64,000 nucleotides of DNA from Berberis thunbergii (taxonomy: Eukaryota; Streptophyta; Magnoliopsida; Ranunculales; Berberidaceae). Position 1 is the stretch's first letter; the number at the start of each line of letters is the position of its first letter. The position numbers and the translations under genes are program-made. Under the pieces are notes generated by a model. It was not told where the DNA came from. It saw nothing but the letters and a program-made list of their open reading frames with translations, and ran no database searches. The stretch covers positions 806,001-870,000 of the forward strand of contig QNQO01000225.1 in the NCBI GenBank assembly GCA_003290165.1. Reading direction: 5' to 3'. Positions 37,819-47,649 of this stretch are shown in pieces.

Positions 37819-38352
37819 CTCTTTTATTGATGAAACCAATTCACCAACTCTTGTGTTATTTGATAATTAGAACATGGCTCTTCTTTCTCACCTATTAAAT
37901 GTATTCGATAACTTAGTACTATTATTTTTAAGCGTTGCTCTCAAACACCGACTTAGTTAATACTCTTTAAAAACCCAAACTGTTAAGAATTTCTTAACTA
38001 GAGAATCACGACACGAAATGATGAAAATTTTGGATCCAAACATGTATGGTATAAAGGACCCAAACCCAAGTCACCAACTTTTGGGTATGTGATGAAATTT
38101 GGTCTTGGTCAAAGAAGAGGCATGTACACACTTCACCAGAAGAATCTTTGGAATGGCACATAAATCCTTGAGGTTTACATTCTTCATTTTCAAGTAAAAT
38201 GAGTGGGGGTGGCATAGTACAAAAAGGAAGAACAAAGCCAATTAGCAAGTGAGGTCACCAAAAACGGATAAGGCTACAACTTTCTCAACCTATAACACCC
38301 ACACATTTTTCATAGAAGATCACTATAATCTCTCTTTCCTTCACCCAAATAT

Positions 38353-38541
38353 GAGAAATTCTAAATGTCGAGGGAAAGGGCGAGGAAATCAGTGAGGGAA
38401 ATGATCTGGCGAGGTGAGAGCCGTTCATTTCCCTCGAGATCCGCGTGAAAAAAGTCAACACACGGATCTCGAGGGAAATGAACGGCTCTCACCTCGCCAG
38501 ATCATTTTCCTCGCCCTTTCCCTCGACATTTAGAATCTCTC
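38353..38541. mobile_element. Foldback MITE, Mutator type (best-preserved copy)
   Basis: 189 bp with 9-bp CCCAAATAT duplicated at 38344-38352 and 38542-38550. The ends read GAGAAATTCTAAATGTCGAG and, reversed, GAGAGATTCTAAATGTCGAG. The arms match almost perfectly over their whole length, so the element folds into one long hairpin with a short loop around 38445-38460. Confidence 0.92.
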
Positions 38542-38737
38542 CCCAAATATATAAATTCCACCGATTTTTTGACAAATCTAATTAAAAATTAATGAAGATT
38601 TCCATGCTTTGAACTATAGGACAAATTTTGTTATCTACGTGCACTTGACATTACATGTTTATTCATAATGGATATACTTTATTGGTTCATTGTATCTTTA
38701 CGATTATAATGTACGTGGTGGATCGATCAGATAGGGC

Positions 38738-40745
38738 CAGGGGCGGATCCATGCTTTGGTCAAGAGGGTCAATGAACTCCCTTAGCTTAAAAAAAAAAAA
38801 AAAAAAAAAAATCCACGTAGTCATATTTTTGTATATTGTCCCCTTTAAAATTTGAGATTGCTCTCTTCCTTTACAAAAACAACTTTTACTACGACATCTC
38901 ATTTTCGCTCCCCTTCTCCACATTGTCCTCTACCCCTCCGTTCTCCATTTCCTTTGTGATTTCAGTTCGCCAATCCACCACCATCTAATCCCCCCTCTTC
39001 CTCTCTCTGTGTCCCTGATTTTAATTCTCACATGACAATCCAACACTTTATCTCTGATGGAGAGACAAAAGAAGCTCAAATCTATGAAGCTTTGTGTAAT
39101 TCTAGGGTTTCTATTCAACTTCATCGGTCATTTCGGTGAAGGTGTGTGATCTTGCAGGTACTACCTCTTTAACGACTCGTTCCGCACAAAAACAATATTG
39201 TCCACTCTGGGCTCAACTGGCCCGTATGGCTTTAAAACGCGTTGTTACTATGTGGATCCAACCTTGCACATAAGTAGCACATCCCCCTCCCTCACCCAGG
39301 CGATGTGGGATTATGTCCCCCTTTGTAACTCATCCAACCTATCTCGGGCCTGTTGGGCCTATTGGGCTCCAACCCTCACCCTCAGGTCCACCCACTCCAG
39401 GGTCTCACAGTCCACCCCCTTTAGGGCCCAACGTCTTCGTTGGCTACACAGGCCCAACGTCCACGTCGGCACACTTCTGAATGGAGTCTCACTTCTGAAT
39501 GGGTCAGACTCTGATATCATTCTGTAATGACCCGATCCGCATAGTAACAATATTGTTTGCTCTGGGCTCGACCGGTCTACATGGCTTTAAACGAGTTGTC
39601 ACTATGTGGATCCAACCTCGTACATAAGTAGCACATCCCCTTCCCGCACCCAGGCGATGTGGGACTATGTTCTCCTTTGTAGCTCGTCCAACCTCTCTCG
39701 GGCCTATTAGGCTCCAACCCTCACCCTCAGGTCCGCCCACTCCAGGGTCTCACACCCTCTCTCTCTTGTTGTCTTCAATATTTCATTGTTTGAAGTACGA
39801 GTTCGACTTTTCTAGGTGTGTTTCAACTGATTTTTTTGTTCAATTGGAAGTCTCTACTTCACAAACCCATGAAAACCAAGAACGAGTTGATGAAAAAAAA
39901 TAAAGAAATTTTGTTGCTTTACTGTTGGATTTGTTCAAAATTTAGAGTTTTGATAATTTAGAACGATGGGGTTGTGAGTTTTTTATTTAAGATTGAAACT
40001 TTAATTCTCTTTGATACAAATTAGGAGCAGCCACATTGCAATAGCGTTGATTTTGTGTGTCCATTGAAGTTATTTTTATTAACTTTCTCTTGGGGATTAT
40101 ATACAATGGGTTGACATCGGCAACCACTTAGTGAAGGAATTAAGCTTTGTGTATTTGATTTGAAAAAGGGACAACATGAAAGGGAGGAGCTCGAGAAAAT
40201 ATTGTTTTTCTATCACGCGGATTGCTTAGAAGACCTTGCAAAAACGAGAGAACACTTATAAGAAGAGAATGAAGTCAAGCTATCCTAGAGTTGGTGCAAA
40301 TACTAACAAATCATTATTTCTCTTTAAAAGACCATGTCAATCAAGGCTTCTTCAAAGATATCATCTTTTAGAATAATTTCAAGTAAAATTTTCTCATTTG
40401 AATATTTGTTGTGGTTGTTTAAGTGTTGATGATACAAAATAATACTTTTGTACTAAATTTCACTACTTTGTGCACTAATTTTCATTTCATTGATATAATT
40501 GTGACTCTCAAATTTAGTATTTGTTTGATGTTTAATAGTAATAATTTGGAGAGTGGATTAATCACAAAAACAATGTCTGAACTTTTGGATTGGCTATTCT
40601 CTCAAGTTCTTGGTATTGTTTAAAGTTCATTCTATTTTATGTGTTATTTTCTGTTTTAATCATATTTATCTATTTATTTTAAAAATTAAATTATCTATGA
40701 TTTATTTTTTTGCCTCACTTTGTTTGCAATTTTGAGTCTGCCCTG
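38738..40745. mobile_element. Degenerate hAT-like element hosting a TRIM
   Basis: The left end CAGGGGCGGATCCATGC and right end, reversed, CAGGGCAGACTCAAAATTG form imperfect hAT-type termini. The flanks GATAGGGC (38730-38737) and AATAGTGC (40746-40753) match at 6 of 8 positions. The interior has no intact transposase. A TRIM is inserted at 39169-39754. The AGGGGCGGATC end resembles the fragment at 11217. Confidence 0.45.
39169..39754 (-). mobile_element. TRIM retroelement nested in hAT-like relic
   Basis: Direct repeats 39169-39409 and 39523-39754 share long blocks (ATGTGGATCCAACCT, ACATAAGTAGCACATCCCC, CTCCAGGGTCTCACA). On the - strand the 5' repeat starts TGTGAGACCCTGG and ends GGGTCATTACA. 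It is followed by GAATGATATCAGAGTCTGAC, close to the tRNA-Met primer-binding motif TGGTATCAGAG. The 113-bp interior has no gene. CCTCT at 39164-39168 and 39756-39760 may be the target duplication, though it leaves one extra C on the right. Confidence 0.8.
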
Positions 40746-41362
40746 AATAGTGCACCCAAATAATTTAAGGTTCAGAGATTTAATTTAGATTCCATTTATA
40801 AAAATAAAAAAAAATTCTTACACTAATAATTGGAGATGCATCACTAGTGAGGACAAACAATTTCGCTTTATGAGTATCGATAAAAATGATATGAACTCAA
40901 TATGCGAGGTTCTGTTCACCATTTAAGAGTAATTTTCAATTTAACATGCATTTTTAAGATAGGTGAATGGGTGATGAAAAATGCTGGTTGTTAATTAAAA
41001 GTTAGATTTAAACATACACATTGATATTAACTTCCATTTCTCATACCTATGCACTAAATTCATATATCGTGGCAAATCATTATTGGTTTGGAGTGATTTA
41101 TAAGCATAAAATGAATTTTGGTTTGGAATTATATATTATAAACATGATGTATCCTTCTAATGTGAGAACAACTAACTATACACACATTTTTTTTTGTCTA
41201 TGAAATATTGGAAGAAACAAATAGAATTTATCCTTCGCTAAAAAATTTAAGATTGAAACCATTTTTCCAATTTTGAACCTGAAAGCTTAATCTTACCTTA
41301 CAAATGTCTCATCGAAATTCTGAAGTCGAATACTTCGACCTCTTTAAAATTGTGGATAGCTT

Positions 41363-41537
41363 CGAAAATTCTAGGGGTCGAGGGAGGGAACGAGGGAAAG
41401 GGGCTAGGGATGGGTGGGCTCGAGATAAGCAGTATTGTGTGTCTCAAAGTTAATGCTCTCATCTCGAGGAGAATGAATGGTACCACCCATCCTTCGCCCC
41501 TTTCCCTCGCTCCCTCCCTCCACCCCTAGCAAAGCTC
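41363..41537. mobile_element. Foldback MITE, Mutator type
   Basis: 175 bp with 9-bp GGATAGCTT duplicated at 41354-41362 and 41538-41546. The ends read CGAAAATTCTAGGGGTCGAG and, reversed, CGAGCTTTGCTAGGGGTGG. Arms with GGGATGGGTGG / CCACCCATCC pair internally. Confidence 0.88.
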
Positions 41538-42046
41538 GGATAGCTTTGAGCAAGCCTCTGGAGAATGGCAGTATCTTCTCGTGGATAAATGATAACATAA
41601 AAAATGACATTTTATTGAAAGCCACCTGGACCTGAAATGTATGCATTCCATTTTTTTTTAGAATAACTAAACCCTTGTGAAATTTTAGACGTTTGAATGC
41701 GCAAAATTTGTACATTTTACGGTTATGCATTCCATTTTTATTTTAGAATAACTAAATACTCCTTTATATCGTAAACCAAATATAAACACCAACGGCATAT
41801 AATGGCATCATGTATTTAAGGGTTATTTAAATTTTAGATTATCAATTCAATGAATGAGTTTTGAGTTTATCCGAATTAGAGTCTGAGTCTCAAGATTACG
41901 TTATCTACATTAATCATTTAATCTGTCTTTCTGTCCTTACAATAAATTTTCTTCTTAACATTCATCCTTGTTCATTAAGACTTGTCTATCTCCGTATCTA
42001 CCAAGCCAATGAGGCATATATCCGCAACCAGTAAGCTATAGGCTAA

Positions 42047-42187
42047 GAGCTTTGCTAGGGGTCAAGGGAAATGAGCGAGGGATGGGTGTAATCATCCATC
42101 CTTCTCAAGATGAGTGCATCATTTTGGAGATACGTGCTGATGCTCATCTCGAGAAGGATGGGTGATTCTCGACCACCAGAATTTTCG
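42047..42187. mobile_element. Foldback MITE, Mutator type
   Basis: 141 bp with 9-bp ATAGGCTAA duplicated at 42038-42046 and 42188-42196. The ends read GAGCTTTGCTAGGGGTCAAG and, reversed, CGAAAATTCTGGTGGTCGAG. The right arm is shorter than the left, so it is slightly deleted compared with its relatives. Confidence 0.85.
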
Positions 42188-42683
42188 ATAGGCTAATGTA
42201 CCCTTTAGTCGAAAAATTACTATTTTAGGTAGTGTATATATACTACGGTAGCAAACCAGTGGATATTAGCTGTTTGGTAAGGTCAAGTCCCACATGCACG
42301 TGTAAGTTGTGGTCCATCCTTGGAAGGGTTTTGTATGTATTTTAAGGTCAACATCTTAATCATTGAATCATTATTATTTTTGGTGGACACACTTGTATAT
42401 AAATTGTCCACCAACCATTTCAAAATCCAAAATATTTTCTTTGTAATTTCCTCAAGATAAAGAAGAAAAAGCATAAAACCAAGATTTGAGATACAAACAT
42501 TCGCATGAAACAAGAAACTTTGATGATGAAAACTCACCCCAGATTGCACATGTTTTGGTCTTCATCAAGAAAGCTACTCTTCATGCCTTTTGCCATTAGC
42601 AACTAAAAATCTCTTATTCCAACACCATGGAATCATAAAAGAGTTCCAATTTTCTTCCACATGGAACCTCATGACAGGGAATT

Positions 42684-42859
42684 GAGCTTTGCTACAGAGC
42701 GACGGAGGGAGCGAGGGATGGGTGGTAACCACCCATTCGCCTCGAGATGAGCGCATCAAATTTAAGATGCGTGATAAAATTTATCTCGAGGCGGATGGGT
42801 GGCTTCCACCCATCCCTCGCTCCCTCCCTCGTTCCCTCCCTCGACCTCTAGAATTTTCG
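42684..42859. mobile_element. Foldback MITE, Mutator type
   Basis: 176 bp between CAGGGAATT (42675-42683) and CAAGGAATT (42860-42868), an 8-of-9 match. The ends read GAGCTTTGCTACAGAGCGAC and, reversed, CGAAAATTCTAGAGGTCGAG. The interior pairs GGGTGGTAACCACCC-type arms with CCTCGAGATGAG / CTCGAGGCGGATGG. Confidence 0.82.
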
Positions 42860-43540
42860 CAAGGAATTTGGATAACGATGTATGTATGCAAAACCTAAAA
42901 GAAAATTGATCATCCAGTGATAAGATAGAAGCAACAATTGAATACATAAACAAATAACACTTACGGAACAATGACTAATTATAAGTAAATCTGTAGACAC
43001 TTTTGAAGATAATCGAGGTTCTTCGGAAGAATCAAGAGAGAGTTGGAGAGGAGCTAGCCATCAGTCTTAAAATGTTTGGTTTAGTTAATGGCATCAATTC
43101 ACTACAAAAAAAAAAAAAAACATTATTAGCTACGGAAATTAGCGACGCTATTTAAACACTTTGTGACGGCATAAAACCGTCGTTATAGTTTCTGCTACGG
43201 TTTTCAGTACATAAATTAAAATAACCGTCGCTAACAATTTTGCGACGGATTAAAACTGTCGCTAATACGAGAATTAGCGACGGCAGTAGAACCGTAGCTA
43301 ATGTTTACAAAAAATTTTGTTAGCCACGGTCAAAATACCGTAGTTAATGTCATTTTAAAAAATAAAAAATTAAGAAAACAATATAGCGACGGCACTAGGG
43401 CCGTAGCTAATGTTTACAAATTTTTTTTGTTAGCTACGGTCAAAATACAGTAGCTAAATGTGAATTTTTTTTTTAAAATTATATAAAGAAAAATCGCGAT
43501 ATATTTATAAACTAGATAAAATCACCAATAACACATTTCC

Positions 43541-44887
43541 GTCCAGCTCGGTTAGGAAACCTAGTTTTCACTATGGGTGGGCACGGGACGGGATGAGACG
43601 AGATATGCCCATCCCTATCCCATCACGTTCATACGGGATTGGGACGGGACGGGATGGGAAAAACCTCATCCCGACCTCATTCCATCCCAAACGGATTCGG
43701 GACGGGATCAGCGTGCTAATCTGGGCATATCAAATAGAAGCCTGGACTGCTGAAAGCCTGTTGGAAGGCCTGCTGAAAAGCCTGGACCTGCTACAGCTGG
43801 AAGCCTGAACATTTTATGCAAATATTCATAAAATAAATAAATAAGTAAATAAAAATATTAATAATTAATATCAAAAAAATTAGTTCGGAACGGGACGGGG
43901 TTGAAAATCTTCATCCCATCCCATCCCATCCCATTCTAGATCGGAACGGGACGGGATCGGTATGAAATTATTCAATCCCATTAAGACCCGAAAAAATCGG
44001 GACGGGAACGGGATCGCGGGATGGGATGCCCACCCCTAGTTTTCACCTAGGCGACCAGGGTTCGAATCCCGCCAATGAAACTTTTTTTATATTAAAATTT
44101 TATATTAGCGACGGCACTAGGGCCGTAGCTAATGTTTACAAATTTTTTTTTGTTAGCTACGGTCAAAATACCGTAGCTAAATGTGAACTTTTTTTTAAAA
44201 TTATATAAAGCAAAATCGCGATATAATTATAAACTGGATAAAATCACCAATAACACATTTCCGTCCAGCTCGGTTAGGAGACTTAGTTTTCACCTAGGCG
44301 ATAGGGTTCGAATCCCGCCAATGAAACTTTTTTTATATTAAAATTTTTATATTAGCGACGGCACTAAGGCCGTAGCTAATGTTTACAAATTTTTTTTTTT
44401 AGCCACGGTCCAAATACCGTAGCTAATGTCATTTAAAAAAAAAATTTAAGAAAACAATATAGCGATGGCACTAAGGCAGTAGCTAATGTTTACAAATTAT
44501 TTTTTTGTTAGCTATGGTCAAAATACCGTAGCTAAATGTGAATTTTTTAAAAAAAAATTATATAAAGCAAAATCGCTATATATTTATAAACTTGATAAAA
44601 TCACCAATAACACATTTCCGTCTAGCCCGGTTAGGAGACCTAGTTTTTACCTAGGCGACAGGGTTCAAATCCCGCCAATGAAATTTTTTTTTATATTAAA
44701 ATTTTTATATTAGCGACGGCACTAGGGCCGTAGCTAATGTTTACAAAAAAAAATTTTAATTACATAAAGCAAAATCGCTATATATTTATAAACTGGATAA
44801 AATCTCCAATAACACATTTTTGTCCAGCCCGGTTAGGAGACCTGGCTTTCACCTAGGCGACCCGGGTTTGAATCCCGTCAATGAAAC
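43541..44887 (+). repeat. Four tRNA-Glu-like modules inside the CACTA element
   Basis: Copies lie at 43541-43571 plus 44047-44081 (split by the hAT insertion), 44261-44327, 44619-44683 and 44821-44887. Each has a D-arm-like CCAGCTCGGTTAGGA. An anticodon arm follows that can pair CCTAG with CTAGG around the loop TTTTCAC (anticodon TTC). Each then has a T-arm/B-box GGGTTCGAATCCCG and an end CCAATGAAA, close to plant tRNA-Glu(TTC). The acceptor 5' half is degraded and copy 3 has TTT in the anticodon. These are tRNA-derived relics multiplied with the surrounding TAGCGACGG unit, not functional tRNA genes. Confidence 0.7.
43572..44038. mobile_element. hAT-type MITE nested in the CACTA element
   Basis: 467 bp flanked by 8-bp GTTTTCAC (43564-43571 and 44039-44046). 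The ends are TATGGGTGGGCA and, reversed, TAGGGGTGGGCA, typical of hAT elements. The interior repeats GGGACGGGAT and its complement. It interrupts the first tRNA-Glu-like module exactly in its anticodon loop sequence. Confidence 0.88.
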
Positions 44888-44924
44888 TTTTTTTTTATAT
44901 TAACGACTCGAGTTCGAATCCCTT

Positions 44925-46118
44925 CAAAGAAGATAAGATCAGATCAAACAAGATAAAGGAAAATCAGATCAAAGAAATTCAAAGAAGATCAGTTCAGATC
45001 ATAGAAGATCAAATCAAATAAGTTAAAAGAAGATCAAAGAAGATTAGATCAAAGAATATCAGATTAGATCAAAGAATATCAGATTAGATCAAAGAAAATC
45101 AGATCAAAGAAGATCAAAGAAGATTAGATTAGATCAGATCAAAGAAGTTAAAAATAGATCAAAGAAGATAAAAAAAAATCAGATCAAAGAAGATCAAATA
45201 AGTTAAAAGTAGATCAAATAAGATATCAAAGAAGATCAGATCAAATCAAAGAATATCAGATCAAATAAGATCAAAGAAGACCAAAGAAGATCAGATAAAA
45301 AAAGATCAGATCAAAGAAGATCAAAGAAAATCAAAGAAGATCAGAGAAGTTCAAAGAAGATCAGATCAGATCAAAGAAAATCAAAGAAAACCATATAATA
45401 TCAAAGAATATCAGATCAGATCAAAGAAAATCAAAGAAGATCAAAGAAGTTCAAAGAATATCAAAGAAGATCAGAGAAGATCAAAGAAGATCAGATCAAA
45501 GAATATCAAATAAGATCGAAGAAGATTAAAGAAGATCAAAGAAAACCAAAGAAGATCAGATCAAAAAAGATAAAAGAAGATAAAAGAAGATCAGAGAAGA
45601 TCGGAGAAGATCGGATAAAAGAATATCAAATAAGATCAAAGAAGATCAGATAAAAGAATATCAAATAAGATCGAAGAAGATCAAAGAATATCAGATAAAA
45701 AAAGATCAATGAAGATCAAAGAAAATCAAAGAAGATCAACGAAGTTCAAAGAAGATCAAAGAAGATCAGATCAAAGAATATCAAATAAGATCAAATCAGA
45801 TCAAATCAAAGAAGATAAGATCAAATAAGATCAAAGAAGACCAAAAAAGATCAAAAAATATCAGAGAAGTTCAAAGAAGATCAGATCAAAGAAGATCAAA
45901 GAAGTTCACAGAAGATCAGATCAAAAAATATCAAATAAGATCAGATAAAAAAAGATCAAAAAAGTTCAAAGAAGATCAGATCAAATAATATCAAATAAGA
46001 TCAAAGAAAATCAAAGAAGATCAAAGAAGTTCAAAGAATATCAAAGAAGATCGAAAAAGTTAAAATAAGATCACAAAATATCAAATAAGATCAGATCAGA
46101 TCAAAGAAGATCAAATGG
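44925..46118 (+). repeat. GATC-rich purine array
   Basis: About 1.2 kb composed almost only of variants of AGATCAAAGAA, AGATCAGATC and GAAGTTCAAAG with a loose 10-11-bp rhythm. The + strand is nearly free of C and T outside the TC of GATC/TTC. No coding capacity and no known family. Confidence 0.85.
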
Positions 46119-46129
46119 GTTGTCATCGC

Positions 46130-46610
46130 TAATTGGTTTAAAAAAAACACTAAAGAGGTTAGCGACGGCAAATAGGCCGTAGCTAATTGGTTAAAAAAAA
46201 CACTAAAGAAGTTAGCGACGGCAAGTTTGCCGTCGCTAATTGGTTTAAAAAAAACACTAAAGAGGTTAGCGACGACAAACGCTAATTGGTTTTTAAAAAA
46301 AACACTAAAGAGGTTAGCGACGGCCTACTTGCCGTTGCTAAGTGGTTTTAAAAAAAACACTAAAGAGGTTGCCGTCGCTAACTAGTTTAAAAAAAACACT
46401 AAAGAGGTTAGCGACGGCCTACTTGCCGTTCCTAATTGGTTTAAAATAACACTAAAGAGGTTAGCGATGGCAAGTTTACCGTCGCTAATTTGTTTAAAAA
46501 AAACACTAAAAAGGTTTGCCTACTTGCTGTCGCTAATTGGTTTTTTTTTTAAAAAAAACAGTAAAGAGGTTAGCGACGGCATGTTGGCCGTCGCAAATTG
46601 GTTTTTAAAA
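46130..46610 (+). repeat. Tandem TAGCGACGG units, right interior of CACTA
   Basis: About nine units of roughly 50-55 bp, each with TTAGCGACGGC, an inverted GCCGTCGCTAA, TTGGTTTAAAAAA and CACTAAAGAGG. Each unit is itself a small palindrome. Confidence 0.8.
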
Positions 46611-47074
46611 AAAATATCACCGATCCGCGTGAAATCTCATCTCAACCGTTAATAACACCAAAAAATTTAGCTCAATCCAATGCACTAAACCAAACCACAT
46701 CATCAATCCGCGTGAAACTAACACAGCCAATCCCCTTCAATTACCTTTCTCTATATAAATTTCAATTTTTTCTACAAACCAACTTAAACAAAAATTTTCT
46801 CTGAAAATTTTTTCTCTCTCATCTTCCAGAGAAGAAACCCAGAGAGGAGAAGTCCGCCGCTTCCTCGACACCGATTTCGGCCGCCTCCCTCGACATCGCT
46901 CCTGGCCGCCTCTCTCTCCCCTCCCTTTCTCCCCCGCCTCTCTCTCGGAGATCTGAGACCTGAGATCTCGGAGATCTGAGACTTGAGATCTCGAAGATCT
47001 GAGACCTGATCTCGGAGATCTGAAACCTGAGATCTCTGATCGAAAATATTTTATTTTTTATTTTTTTAAAAACC

Positions 47075-47500
47075 ATTTAGCCACGGCAAAAGGTCATCGC
47101 TAATATAAAAATAATGTTAAATTTTTTTAAAAAAAATCAGTTAGCCACGGCAAAATGTCGTCGCTAACATTAAAATATTTTTTTTAAATACCATTTAGCC
47201 ACGGCAAAATGCCGTCGCTAATATAAAAATAATGTTAAAATTAAAAAAAAAATCAATTAGCCACGGAAAAAGGCCGTCGCTAATATAAAATAATATTAAT
47301 TTTTTTTTTTAAAAATCAGTTAGCCACGGCAAAATGCCGTCGCTAACATTAAAGTATTTTTTTAAAATACCATTTAGCCACGACACAATGCCGTCGCTAA
47401 TATAAAAATAATGTTAAAAGTTTTAAAAAACAATCAATTAGCCACGACTATTTTACACATTAGCGGCGGTTTATGTCGTGACTAATTAGCCACGGCTATT
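47075..47500 (-). repeat. Subterminal TAGCCACGG/CCGTCGCTA units, right end of CACTA
   Basis: About six units of roughly 60 bp carry TTAGCCACGGC, AAAATGCCGTCGCTAA and TATAAAAATAATGTT. They mirror the left subterminal repeats and lie next to the right terminus at 47646. Confidence 0.8.
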
Positions 47501-47649
47501 TTGCCGTCGCTGAATCAAATAGCGACGATAAATGTAGCTACGGAATAGCGATGGTTTTGGTGTCGTCGCTGATTCCTTTTAGCTACGGTTTTGGGTCAAT
47601 TTGCAACAGATTTTAGCCGTTGCTGATGTCAATTTTTTTTGTAGTTATT

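Larger units (their letters stand above)
43100..47646. mobile_element. Non-autonomous CACTA (En/Spm) element
   Basis: It begins CACTACAAAAA at 43100 and ends TTTTTTTGTAGTT at 47646, the CACTA terminus with one changed base. It is flanked by the 3-bp duplication ATT (43097-43099, 47647-47649). Both subterminal regions are packed with direct and inverted copies of TAGCGACGG/TAGCCACGG, the type of motif bound by CACTA transposases. No transposase frame is present. The interior holds a hAT insertion, tRNA-Glu-like modules, a GATC-rich array, and a segment near 46745 with a TATA box (CTCTATATAAAT) and CT-rich leader that may be an internal promoter. Confidence 0.85.

Noticed and set aside
44261..44887. 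Functional tRNA-Glu genes
   Set aside because: The 5' acceptor half does not pair with the 3' end, the D arm has an extra base, and one copy has a changed anticodon. They are repeat-borne relics.
46130..47500. CRISPR-like array of regularly spaced repeats
   Set aside because: The spacers are not unique, the units are palindromic TAGCGACGG repeats of a plant CACTA element, and the genome is eukaryotic.
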